64,000 nucleotides of DNA from Actinomadura craniellae (GTDB taxonomy: Bacteria > Actinomycetota > Actinomycetes > Streptosporangiales > Streptosporangiaceae): contig NZ_QLYX01000007.1 of assembly GCF_003289645.1 (NCBI RefSeq), positions 186,001 to 250,000 of the forward strand. The letters run 5' to 3'. The notes under the pieces are model-generated. The model was not told the origin of the DNA. It did no database searches and saw only the letters and a program-made list of their open reading frames with translations. The stretch's first letter is position 1; the number at the start of each line of letters is the position of its first letter. The position numbers were made by a program, and so were the translations under genes. Below are positions 25,378 through 33,099 of this stretch, in pieces.

Positions 25378-25545
25378 GGTGTCCCCTTTCGACGCCTGGT
25401 CGGGGCGGTGCCGGCCGGGGGAACCGGACGCGCGGCTTCGCCGCGAGCGGCCGCCGGGCCGTGGCGAGGCCTCTCTGTCCGAGATGTCCGGCAGGGCACG
25501 GCTGTAACGGCTTCACCAGGGCGAACGTCGAACATCCATGATCAA

Positions 25546-26586
25546 CTATCTGGGTGGTGTGCCCGCGACCGCCTTGCCGGGTGCGTCGGGCTCCTCCGTG
25601 GGCGCCTCGGTGCCCCGCCGGGCGCGGTACGCGCGCTGCTGGCAGGCGCGGGAGCAGTACTCGCGGGGCCGGCCGGTGCCCGCCCGGGCGACGGGCCGGC
25701 CGCAGACGGTGCAGGCCGGCCCGTCCGCGGTGCCCCCCTCGGACCATGTTTCGTCACATAGGTAGGCAGCCAGCGGGAAAATGTCGCAACTTTCATCACG
25801 CCTGCGGGTCTCGATGAGCGCCGCGACCCCGTCGAGCACCCGATCGAGGCCGAACTCGAAGCCCGCGGAGCCGCAGTCCTGGTCCGCCACGGGCTCATCG
25901 AAGCCACCGGCCTGCCAGATCGCCGTGAGCGTGGGGAAGCGCCCGTCGCCGAAGTGCTCGAACAGCGAGGCGCGGTCGGCCCACCACTGGTCGTCACTGA
26001 CGCCGGTGCGCCGCTCGATCAGCCGGGCCTGGGCCGCGCGCCGGGCCACGCCGCCGACATAGCCGCCGACGAGTTCCACCACGGCGACCATCTGGCCGGG
26101 GGTCAGGCCGGTCTCCGACACCGCGCGCAGGGCGGAGTCGAACAGGGTGATCGCGTGCGGCCCGGGCACCCGGCGGGTGATCGCGATCTCCAGCGCCCAG
26201 GGGTGCCGCTGGTACATCTCCCACTCCCGGTGGGCGTACCGGGTCAGGGCCGCGCGCCAGCCGTCGGGAGCGGACCGGCCGTCGCCGGCCTCCTCGTCCG
26301 CCAGGATCATCTCGCCGTGCACCGCCTCCTGCATGAGGTCCAGCAGTTCGGCCTTGCCGGGCACGTGCCGGTACAGGGACATCGTGGTGAAGCCGAGGCG
26401 TTCGGCGACCGCCCGCATCGACAGCCCGGCCAGGCCGTCGGCGTCGGCGATCTCGATCGCGGTCCGCACGATCCGGTCGAGGGTGAGGCCGGGCCGCCGG
26501 GTGGGGGAGCCCTCACCCCCCCGGTCCTCCCACATCAGCCGCACGCTGCGCTCGGGGCCCGCGCGGCCGTAGTCGGTGGGCACCAT
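25546..26586 (-). CDS. TetR-family regulator with C-terminal zinc-ribbon-like tail
   Basis: A 346-residue regulator, much longer than the usual 190-230. The helix-turn-helix is at about 35-80 (RIVRTAIEIADADGLAGLSM, RLGFTTMSLYRHV), followed by a TetR ligand-binding domain. The last 55 residues add a Cys-rich module (CTVCGRPV, REYCSRACQQRAYRARR) with four cysteines able to bind zinc. ATG at 26586 has GGAGG five bases upstream. It is divergent from a DrrAB-type exporter whose promoter contains a palindrome, so it most likely represses that exporter and is relieved by an exported compound. Confidence 0.87.
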   Translation of the reverse strand: MVPTDYGRAGPERSVRLMWEDRGGEGSPTRRPGLTLDRIVRTAIEIADADGLAGLSMRAVAERLGFTTMSLYRHVPGKAELLDLMQEAVHGEMILADEEAGDGRSAPDGWRAALTRYAHREWEMYQRHPWALEIAITRRVPGPHAITLFDSALRAVSETGLTPGQMVAVVELVGGYVGGVARRAAQARLIERRTGVSDDQWWADRASLFEHFGDGRFPTLTAIWQAGGFDEPVADQDCGSAGFEFGLDRVLDGVAALIETRRRDESCDIFPLAAYLCDETWSEGGTADGPACTVCGRPVARAGTGRPREYCSRACQQRAYRARRGTEAPTEEPDAPGKAVAGTPPR

Positions 26587-26624
26587 CGTCCTCCGCTCTT
26601 TGGTAACCGGCCGACGGATACCGC

Positions 26625-26653
26625 TTGACGCTCATCCTAGGCGTGGGTATAGC
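26625..26653 (+). promoter_or_regulatory. Exporter promoter TTGACG-17-TATAGC
   Basis: Near-consensus -35 and -10 hexamers with the ideal 17-base spacer lie 40 bases before the ABC ATPase start. The downstream palindrome at 26663 falls at the expected transcription start. Confidence 0.7.
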
Positions 26654-26662
26654 TTAGCCAAA

Positions 26663-26677
26663 GTTTATTCCATAAAC
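26663..26677. promoter_or_regulatory. Candidate TetR operator GTTTAT-TCC-ATAAAC
   Basis: Perfect six-base arms around three central bases overlap the start of transcription set by TTGACG/TATAGC. The position is ideal for steric repression by the divergent TetR protein. Confidence 0.6.
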
Positions 26678-26694
26678 AGAGTGAGGGGGTTTTC

Positions 26695-27690
26695 TTGGAA
26701 GCGTCCACGCATGCGCTCATGGCCGAGGGGCTGTGCAAGCGCTATGGCGACACGACCGCGCTCGACGGGTTCGACCTGGCCGTGCGCCCGGGGACCGTGT
26801 GCGGGCTGCTGGGGCCCAACGGAGCAGGGAAGACCACAGCGGTCCGGATCTTCAGCACGCTGCTGCGGGCGGACGGGGGCCGGGCGACGGTCGCCGGATT
26901 CGACGTGGCGCGCCAGGCCGCCCAGGTGCGTTACCGGATCGGCCTGGCCGGGCAGCAGCCGGCCGTCGACGAGATCCTCACCGGCCGGGAGAACCTGGAG
27001 ATGTGGGGGCGGCTCTACCGCCTGGACGCGCGGACCGCCCGCCGCCGGGCGGACGAGCTGCTGGAGCGGTTCGGGCTGTCCGACGCGGCCGGCAAGCGGG
27101 CCAAGCACTACTCGGGTGGGATGCGCCGCCGGCTCGACCTGGCCGCGAGTTTCATCCTGGCGCCCCAGGTGCTGTTCCTGGACGAGCCCACCACCGGGCT
27201 GGACCCGCGCAACCGCAACGAGGTCTGGAAGTCGGTCCAGGCGCTGGTCGCCGCCGGGACCACGGTCCTGCTGACCACCCAGTACCTGGAGGAGGCCGAC
27301 CGGCTGGCCGACCAGATCGCGGTGATCGATTCCGGCCGGGTGATCGCCGAGGGCACCCCGGGGGAGCTCAAGTCCGCGATCGGCGGGGACCGGATCGACG
27401 TGGTGACGCGCGATGCCGCCGGGCTGGCCGAGGCCGTGCGGGTGATCGCCCAGGTCACCGGCGCCGAGCCCGAGACAGATCCGGACGCCCGCCGGATCAG
27501 CGCCCCGGTACGGGACCGGATCGGCGCCCTCACCGGTGCCGCCCGGGAACTGGCGGAGGCCGGGGTCGAGGTCGAGGACCTGGCGCTGCGGCGCCCCACC
27601 CTCGACGAGGTGTTCCTGCATCTCACCGGACACCACGCCGCCGCTGTCGACCCGGCGGACCCGGCGGGTCGCCAGGAGGTGCGGGCATGA
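26695..27690 (+). CDS. DrrA-type ABC exporter ATPase
   Basis: A 331-residue ATPase of the daunorubicin-resistance type. Walker A (GLLGPNGAGKTTAVRIF), signature (HYSGGMRRRLDLA), Walker B (VLFLDEPTTGLDP) and the switch region (LLTTQYLEEADRLADQI) are intact. The C-terminal extension (about 220-310, ending LRRPTLDEVFLHLTG) is typical of DrrA. TTG at 26695 has GAGGGGG five bases upstream and is taken as the start; ATG at 26719 is the alternative. Its TGA overlaps the ATG of the permease gene. Its role is drug or lipid efflux together with that permease, under TetR control. Confidence 0.9.
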   Translation: MEASTHALMAEGLCKRYGDTTALDGFDLAVRPGTVCGLLGPNGAGKTTAVRIFSTLLRADGGRATVAGFDVARQAAQVRYRIGLAGQQPAVDEILTGRENLEMWGRLYRLDARTARRRADELLERFGLSDAAGKRAKHYSGGMRRRLDLAASFILAPQVLFLDEPTTGLDPRNRNEVWKSVQALVAAGTTVLLTTQYLEEADRLADQIAVIDSGRVIAEGTPGELKSAIGGDRIDVVTRDAAGLAEAVRVIAQVTGAEPETDPDARRISAPVRDRIGALTGAARELAEAGVEVEDLALRRPTLDEVFLHLTGHHAAAVDPADPAGRQEVRA

Positions 27691-28514
27691 CGGAACTGCT
27701 GGTCCCGGCGATGCCCACGACCCCGTTGGAGCGGGTGCGCTGGGCCCTCTCCGACGGCTGGGTCGTCGCCCGGCGCGGCCTGATCCACTGGGTGCGCAAC
27801 CCGGTGATGGTCGTCTACCAACTGCTGTGGCCGATCATGATGGTGATGCTGTTCGGCTACGTGTTCGGCAGCGCGATGGTGGTGGCCGGCGGTGGCGACT
27901 ACCGCGAGTTCCTGATGCCGGGCCTGTTCGGCCAGACCGTGATGTTCGGCCTGGCCACGACGGTGATGGTCATGACGACCGACGCTTCCCAGGGGGTCAC
28001 CGACCGGTTCCGCTCCATGCCGATGTCGCAGTCGGGCGTGGTGCTCGGCCGCAGCTTCTCCGACATGGTCAACTCCGTGCTGGAACTGGTCATCCTGGTC
28101 GGCTGCGGGCTGGCGGTCGGGTGGCGCTGGCACCACGGGTTCGGCAAGGCGCTGGCCGCGATGGGGCTGCTGTTGCTGCTGCGGTTCGCCCTGATCTGGG
28201 TGGGGATCTACCTCGGGCTGATCGTGACACCGGAGGCCGCCGCGGCCGCGTGGGCGCCGCTGTTCCCCCTCACCATGATCGCCAACACGTTCGTGTCGCC
28301 GTCCCAGATGCCCGGCTGGCTGGGGCTGCTCGCCGAGTGGAACCCGCTGTCGGCCACGGTGGGGGCCTGCCGCGAGCTGTTCGGCAATCCCGGGTGGCCC
28401 GGCGAGTCGTGGGCGGCGCAGCACGCGGTGGAACTGGCGATCGCCTGGCCGGTGGTGATCGTGGCGATCTTCTTGCCGCTGTCGGTGCGCCGCTACCGGA
28501 GGCTGGACCGCTGA
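27687..28514 (+). CDS. DrrB-type ABC-2 exporter permease
   Basis: A 275-residue membrane subunit with about six helices (for example MVVYQLLWPIMMVMLFGYVF, LLLLLRFALIWVGIYLGLI and VELAIAWPVVIVAIFLPLSV). The ABC-2 pattern is clear, with EFLMPGLFGQTVMFG and the C-terminal segment AEWNPLSATVGACRELFGNP. ATG overlaps the ATPase stop. The 3' end overlaps the convergent GDPD gene by 22 bases, and the shared terminator lies inside the GDPD coding region. Confidence 0.9.
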   Translation: MTELLVPAMPTTPLERVRWALSDGWVVARRGLIHWVRNPVMVVYQLLWPIMMVMLFGYVFGSAMVVAGGGDYREFLMPGLFGQTVMFGLATTVMVMTTDASQGVTDRFRSMPMSQSGVVLGRSFSDMVNSVLELVILVGCGLAVGWRWHHGFGKALAAMGLLLLLRFALIWVGIYLGLIVTPEAAAAAWAPLFPLTMIANTFVSPSQMPGWLGLLAEWNPLSATVGACRELFGNPGWPGESWAAQHAVELAIAWPVVIVAIFLPLSVRRYRRLDR

Positions 28515-29374
28515 CCAGGGCGCTGTGACGGAACCCGCTCCCCATTGGGATGGGTTTCGTCACGCCGGGTGGTGTCGGGCCACAGGCCGCGGGCGGCCAT
28601 CACGTCGCGCAGGGCCTCCAGGTCGTCGGTCATGATGCCGTCGATGCCCAGGTCCAGCAGGCGTCCCATCTCGGTGGGGTCGTTGACGGTCCAGGCGTGC
28701 ACCTTCAGGCCGAGCCGGTGGGCGTGGTCGAGGAAGGGGCGGGTGACGAACGGCACCCGCCCCAGCCCGTAGGGGACCTGGGCGCAGGCGACCCCGGTGG
28801 CGGCGAGCCGGACGAGCTTGCCGGCGGGTCCGCCGGCGGGTCCGCCGGCGGAGCGGGCGCGCAGCGCCATCACCCCGCGCGGGCCGAGCGCGGTGCACAC
28901 GTCCTCGCCGGTGAACAGCGGCAGCCGGGCGCGCATCTGGGCCAGCCGGCGGGTGGAGAAGGAGGTGATGCACACCCGGCCCCAGGCGCGGGTGCGGTGC
29001 AGCGCGGCGGCCAGCGGGCCGATGGCGGGGGCGTCCTTGATGTCGATGTTGACCCGGACGTCCGGCCAGGTGCCGAGGATGTCCTCCAGCCGGGGGATGG
29101 GTTCTATGCCGTGGATGCGGGCGGCGGCCACCTCGGCGTAGGGGAGCCGGGAGATCGGGCCGTGCCGGTCGGTCACCCGGTCCAGGGTCCGGTCGTGGAA
29201 GGCCACCAGGACCCCGTCCGCGGTGGCATGCACGTCGGTCTCCAGGTAGCGGTAGCCCAGGTCGACGGCGTGCTGGAAGGCGGGCATGGAGTTCTCGGGG
29301 CGGTCGCGGGCGCCGCCGCGATGGGCGAAGGCGATGGGCCCGGGATGGTCGAGGAAGGTGTAGGCGCGGGACAC
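28493..29374 (-). CDS. Glycerophosphodiester phosphodiesterase family protein
   Basis: A 293-residue GDPD-fold hydrolase that splits glycerophosphodiesters to glycerol 3-phosphate and an alcohol. Catalytic features are the His-Arg pair in FAHRGGARDRPENS, ETDVHATADGVLVAFHD with its metal-binding Glu/Asp and second His, and later NIDIKD. There is no signal peptide, so it is probably cytosolic. GTG at 29374 has no clear ribosome site and may be leaderless. The C-terminal 25 residues overlap the drrB 3' end and the shared terminator. A 12-base unit repeated about 2.7 times at 28820-28852 encodes GGPAGGPAG. Confidence 0.87.
   Translation of the reverse strand: MSRAYTFLDHPGPIAFAHRGGARDRPENSMPAFQHAVDLGYRYLETDVHATADGVLVAFHDRTLDRVTDRHGPISRLPYAEVAAARIHGIEPIPRLEDILGTWPDVRVNIDIKDAPAIGPLAAALHRTRAWGRVCITSFSTRRLAQMRARLPLFTGEDVCTALGPRGVMALRARSAGGPAGGPAGKLVRLAATGVACAQVPYGLGRVPFVTRPFLDHAHRLGLKVHAWTVNDPTEMGRLLDLGIDGIMTDDLEALRDVMAARGLWPDTTRRDETHPNGERVPSQRPGQRSSLR
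28525..28563. terminator. Terminator embedded in the GDPD 3' coding end
   Basis: GTGACGGAACCC pairs with GGGTTTCGTCAC (12 bp, one G-T pair), and TCCC/GGGA can pair inside the loop. It lies 10 bases after the drrB stop and within the last codons of the convergent GDPD gene, encoding part of its unconserved tail. Confidence 0.65.
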
Positions 29375-29443
29375 GAAGCCGAGTATGCCCGCTCGGAGCC
29401 CATGCCCCGAATGAACCTTACTTCGTAAAGGCGGTGGGCGGGT

Positions 29444-30004
29444 TCACCCCTGAGCCCACTCGCGGCGGCGGACCTCCGCGAGAGCGACCGCCGTGGCCAC
29501 CGCGACGTTCAACGAGCCCACCCGGCCGATCTGCGGGATGTAGGCGACGGCGTCGGCGGCGGCCAGCAGGGCGGGGGAGCAGCCGTGGTCCTCGCCGCCG
29601 ACGGCGAGGCACACATCCCCGTCCAGCGGGGCCTCGTGCAGCGGTACGGCGTCGGCGGTGAGCTCGACCGCGATGATCCGGAACCCGTCCCGGCGGGCCG
29701 CGGCGACGGCGTCGGCGGGGGTGCCGATGTGCTCCCAGGGCACCAGCCGTTCGGTGCCCAGGGCCGTCTTGCGCACGCCGGGGTGGGAGGGGGGAGTGGC
29801 GTTGCCGGCCAGCCACAGGTGCTCGACGCCGAAGACGGCGGCGCTGCGCAGGATGGAGCCGATGTTGAACGGCGCGGTGACCGACTCGACGAGCAACCCG
29901 ACCCGCCCCTGGGTGCGCCGCCGCCAGTCGCGGTTGAGCCGCTTGACGTCGGTGGGGCGCAGCTGCCGCCGCTCGGGGTTGCCGGTCGCTTTCTGGGAGG
30001 TCAC
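29444..30004 (-). CDS. SpoU/TrmH-type RNA 2'-O-methyltransferase
   Basis: A 186-residue SPOUT-class methyltransferase. The trefoil-knot motifs are present: VTAPFNIGSILRSAAVFGV near the N-terminus, CLAVGGEDHGCSP and VAYIPQIGRVGSLNVAVATAVALAE near the C-terminus. The enzyme methylates a ribose 2'-OH in tRNA or rRNA with S-adenosylmethionine; target not determinable. GTG at 30004 overlaps the stop of the upstream methyltransferase gene (GTGA), so the two are coupled. The upstream in-frame extension is Arg-rich and unconserved. Confidence 0.87.
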   Translation of the reverse strand: MTSQKATGNPERRQLRPTDVKRLNRDWRRRTQGRVGLLVESVTAPFNIGSILRSAAVFGVEHLWLAGNATPPSHPGVRKTALGTERLVPWEHIGTPADAVAAARRDGFRIIAVELTADAVPLHEAPLDGDVCLAVGGEDHGCSPALLAAADAVAYIPQIGRVGSLNVAVATAVALAEVRRREWAQG

Positions 30005-30618
30005 GCGGAATCGCTTTCTTCGGGACGGGCGGTCACGGCGAGCACCCGGTAGGCGGAGCGCGAGGCGACGCGCTCGGTGGGCCACCCCTGACCGATCAGC
30101 CAGCGCTGCAGCGAGTCGGAGCCGAGGTTGCGCTGCACGACGAGGTGGGCGGTGCCGCCGGGGGAGAGCCGGGCCAGCCAGGTGCGCAGCAGCTCGTGCA
30201 GGGGAGCCTTGCCGATGCGGATCGGCGGGTTGGACCAGATCGCCGCGTACCGCAGCCCGGGGTCCACCTCCCCCGGCAGACTGAACTTTACATTGTCAAG
30301 GCCTGCGGTGATGGCATTGACCCTGGCTCGCTCCAGCGCTCGCTCATTCACATCCACCCCGAGAACACTCGCCTGCGGCGAGCGCGCAGCCATGGTCAGG
30401 GCGATCGGGCCGTACCCGCAGCCCAGGTCGAGCAGATGCCCGGCCGGCGGTGGGGCGGGGACGGTCTCCAGCAGGATGCGGGTACCGGGGTCGATGCGTT
30501 CGGGGGAGAACATGCCCCGGTCGGTCTCCAGCCGCAGGTGCAGGTCGGGCAGGACCAGGTCGACGGTGCGCGGTCGGCCGGGCAGGTCGGGCCGTGGCGC
30601 GAAGTAGTGCTCCCCCAC
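30001..30618 (-). CDS. RsmC/MTS-domain class I methyltransferase
   Basis: A 205-residue S-adenosylmethionine enzyme of the RsmC/RlmG small-domain type. It has HLLDLGCGYGPIALTMA for cofactor binding, SVLGVDVNERALERARVNA, and the amino-methylating motif SNPPIRIGK. The probable target is an exocyclic guanine amine in 16S rRNA. GTG at 30618 has no ribosome site, but TACGGT stands about nine bases upstream, consistent with leaderless translation; upstream frame has no homology. It is coupled to the SPOUT methyltransferase, forming an rRNA-modification pair. Confidence 0.83.
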   Translation of the reverse strand: MGEHYFAPRPDLPGRPRTVDLVLPDLHLRLETDRGMFSPERIDPGTRILLETVPAPPPAGHLLDLGCGYGPIALTMAARSPQASVLGVDVNERALERARVNAITAGLDNVKFSLPGEVDPGLRYAAIWSNPPIRIGKAPLHELLRTWLARLSPGGTAHLVVQRNLGSDSLQRWLIGQGWPTERVASRSAYRVLAVTARPEESDSA

Positions 30619-30668
30619 GGGGGCCGACCGTATCAGGATCTTCGCCCGGACCGGTGCGTTCGGGGCGG

Positions 30669-31355
30669 TCAGGAGCCGGGGGCGGGTTCCTGGTGGGAGC
30701 GCAGCGCGTGGAAGACGGCCTTGGGGTCGTCGGCGAAGAAGCGGATCGTGCGGACCTCGGCGCGGCGGCCGAGCGGGCGTACGGCGGTGATCGGTTCGGT
30801 TAGTTCGAGGGTCAGGTTGGTCTGGGAGGCGACGGCCACGGTCAGGCGGTCGTCTTCCACCTTGACCATGTTGTTCTCGTTGAAGTTGCGGGCCTGCCGG
30901 ATGTCGCTGATCTGCTCGCGTGGGATGCGCAGGTCGAAGAACGCGCCGTAGCGGATGCGCACCTGTTCGGTGGAGACCACGTGGGGGCGGGTGATGCAGG
31001 CCGCGATGACCGCGAGCACGATCAAGATGGAGTAGGCGTCGATCACCAGGATCGCGGTGCGCAGGCCGGTCGGGGCACCGAACGCCCGGAGGAGGACTTC
31101 CACGGCCACCAGTTCCATGATCATCGCGAACAGGAACAGCAGCATCGTTGCGGTCTGCGCGCTGGCGTAGGGGATCGCCGTGGCCTGTGCGGGGACGCCG
31201 TGGCGGCGTCGGGCTGCCCATAGGGCGAGGCTGACCATTCCCTTGGCGTCGAATCCCATGATGCGTCGTACCGGTTCGGGGACCAGGTGATGGTAGGTGG
31301 CCCGGAGTGCGGCCCGGCGGTCGGCTCCGCTGTGGTGTTCGGCCCTCAGGGTCAC
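30669..31355 (-). CDS. Uncharacterised two-helix membrane protein
   Basis: Not recognised as a named family. The 228 residues have two membrane helices at about 70-90 (MLLFLFAMIMELVAVEVLL) and 102-121 (ILVIDAYSILIVLAVIAACI), then a soluble C-terminal domain (RIRYGAFFDLRIPREQISDIRQA) reminiscent of bacterial PH-like domains. GTG at 31355 overlaps the merR stop (GTGA), so it is made together with the MerR regulator and may be its main partner gene. Confidence 0.7.
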   Translation of the reverse strand: MTLRAEHHSGADRRAALRATYHHLVPEPVRRIMGFDAKGMVSLALWAARRRHGVPAQATAIPYASAQTATMLLFLFAMIMELVAVEVLLRAFGAPTGLRTAILVIDAYSILIVLAVIAACITRPHVVSTEQVRIRYGAFFDLRIPREQISDIRQARNFNENNMVKVEDDRLTVAVASQTNLTLELTEPITAVRPLGRRAEVRTIRFFADDPKAVFHALRSHQEPAPGS

Positions 31356-32104
31356 TTCCGCTCCTTCAGCAGTGTGGTCATGAGCCGGAACGTTTCGGCT
31401 TGGGCGGCGGGGAGTTCTCGGGTGAGTTCGTCGAGCCAGTGGTGGTTGTCGGGGTCGTCGAGGCTGGTGATCATTACGGTGATCATGTCGTCGGGGAGGT
31501 GGTCGGCGAGGTCACGGGCGAGGGCGGGGATGCGGGGGTCGGTGGGGTCGGCGTCGGCGAGTTCGTCCAGCCGGAGGTTGAGGGCGTGGCCTCGGGCGTG
31601 CGCTTCGGGGGTGGTGAGGGGGCGGAGCAGGTCGGCGAGGGCGGTTCTGTGGGCGGGGTCGGGTGCGCTGCCGAGCATGGCGAGTAGTGCGCGGTCGGTT
31701 TCGGCGAAGGTGGAGCCGGTGGTGGGGAGGGCGTGGAGGATTTCGGTGATGTCGGGCGGTGCGGTGGAGTCGAGGTGGAGGTGGGTGCGGGCGAGGAGGG
31801 TGGCGAGCTGGTCGCGTTGGGCGGTGATGGCCTGTTGCCGGCGGGCCAGGTCGGCGTCGAGTTCGAGGAGGACTTCGCGTAGTTCGCTGCCGTGGTCGTC
31901 GGCGATGACGTCGCGGATTTCGTCCAGGGCCAGGCCGAGTTCGGTGAGTCGGCGGATGCGGGCGAGGGTCACGGCGTCGCGGAGCTGGTAGTGGCGGTAG
32001 CCGTTGGCCAGGCGGTGGGGTTCGGGGAGGAGCCCCTGGTGGTGGTAGTGGCGTACGGTCCGGGTGGTCACCCCGGCCAGTGCCGCGAGTTCGCCGATGC
32101 GCAT
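31352..32104 (-). CDS. MerR-family transcriptional regulator
   Basis: A 250-residue regulator with an N-terminal MerR winged helix (MRIGELAALAGVTTRTVRHYHHQGLLPEPHR), a long dimerisation helix near 75-110 and a C-terminal helical domain (about 120-250) without metal-binding Cys, as in TipAL/SkgA-like proteins. ATG at 32104 is six bases behind a TCCAAT -10 box, arguing for leaderless translation; a GTG five codons earlier is the alternative. The promoter has a 19-base spacer with an internal dyad, the hallmark of MerR control. Its effector is unknown. Confidence 0.85.
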   Translation of the reverse strand: MRIGELAALAGVTTRTVRHYHHQGLLPEPHRLANGYRHYQLRDAVTLARIRRLTELGLALDEIRDVIADDHGSELREVLLELDADLARRQQAITAQRDQLATLLARTHLHLDSTAPPDITEILHALPTTGSTFAETDRALLAMLGSAPDPAHRTALADLLRPLTTPEAHARGHALNLRLDELADADPTDPRIPALARDLADHLPDDMITVMITSLDDPDNHHWLDELTRELPAAQAETFRLMTTLLKERK

Positions 32105-32110
32105 GGCTTC

Positions 32111-32141
32111 ATTGGACACGTTGACGTCGCGTCAGGGTCAA
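32111..32141 (-). promoter_or_regulatory. MerR-type promoter with 19-base spacer
   Basis: On the minus strand TTGACC is separated from TCCAAT by 19 bases, and TTGAC/GTCAA arms lie between the hexamers. The over-long spacer is what MerR activators correct by DNA distortion. Confidence 0.6.
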
Positions 32142-32151
32142 GCCGCGGGTG

Positions 32152-33099
32152 TCAGGGGAGGCGGGAGAACCAGGCGAGGGAGGCGCTGCCGGCAGCGAGG
32201 GCGAGCAGGAGGGCGATGCCGACGAAGCGGTAGGAGACGTCGCGGTGTTCGATGTACCAGCCCAGTGAGGTGCCGATGTTGGCGTAGACCTGGGAGAGCT
32301 GATCTTCGTCGGCGGCTTCGTAGGGGCGGCCGTCGGTGCTTTCGGCGAGGGTGCGCAGTGCTTGTTTGTTGACTTCGACGGGGGTGACTTCACCGTCGAT
32401 TTCGACGGTGCCGTAGGGGGTGCCGAAGGCGATGGTGGAGACGGGGATGTCGGCGGCGCGGGAGGCGTCGATGGCTTCGGTGACGGATCGGCCGGTGGTG
32501 TTGTCTCCGTCGGAGAGCAGCACGATGTGGGCGGGTGGAGGGTCTTGGCCGGCTTGGGCGTCGAAGGAGCGGATGGCTTGGAGTGAGGTGAAGACGGCTT
32601 CGCCGATGGCGGTGCGTTTGGCGAGGACGAGTTGGTCGATGGCGGCGATGGCGGTGGCGCGGTCGGTGCCGGGGGCGGCGACGACGTTGGCGTTGCCGGC
32701 GAATCCGACGACGCCGACGTTGAAGCGGCGGGGCAGGTCCTGGATGAATTTCTTGGCGGCGGCTTTGGCGGCTTCGAAGCGATTGGGGGCGACGTCGGTG
32801 GCTTGCATGGACAGGGAGACGTCGATGGCGAGCATGATCGTGGCGCGGTCGCGGGGGGTTTTGACGGCGGTGGCGGGTTGGGCGAAGCCGAGGACGAGGA
32901 CGGTGAGGGTGGCCAGGAAGAGCGCGGCGGCGACGTGGCGGCGCCAGCCGGGGTGGCGGGGGGCGACCTGGGTGAGGAGGGCGAGGTTGGTGAAGCGGAC
33001 GGTGTAGTTGCCGCGGCGGCGTTGCAGGAGGAGGTAGGCGGCGGTGGCCAGGGGGATGAGCAGGAGCAGCCAGAGCCGGCCGGGTGACAGGAATGTCAT
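32152..33099 (-). CDS. VWA domain membrane protein (BatA-like)
   Basis: A 315-residue protein with a helix at about 7-25, a second near 57-76, a von Willebrand factor A domain (about 86-285) and a C-terminal helix. The MIDAS metal site is intact: DVSLSMQ (DxSxS) and later LLSDGDNTTG. Proteins of this type act with MoxR ATPases and DUF58 proteins in chaperone-like envelope or enzyme-maturation complexes. ATG overlaps the stop of the DUF58 gene (ATGA), placing it in a moxR-DUF58-VWA operon. Confidence 0.88.
   Translation of the reverse strand: MTFLSPGRLWLLLLIPLATAAYLLLQRRRGNYTVRFTNLALLTQVAPRHPGWRRHVAAALFLATLTVLVLGFAQPATAVKTPRDRATIMLAIDVSLSMQATDVAPNRFEAAKAAAKKFIQDLPRRFNVGVVGFAGNANVVAAPGTDRATAIAAIDQLVLAKRTAIGEAVFTSLQAIRSFDAQAGQDPPPAHIVLLSDGDNTTGRSVTEAIDASRAADIPVSTIAFGTPYGTVEIDGEVTPVEVNKQALRTLAESTDGRPYEAADEDQLSQVYANIGTSLGWYIEHRDVSYRFVGIALLLALAAGSASLAWFSRLP

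Noticed and set aside
28820-28852. Tandem 12-base repeat in GDPD
   Set aside because: It is short, in frame, encodes GGPA units in a loop region and needs no special explanation beyond slippage.
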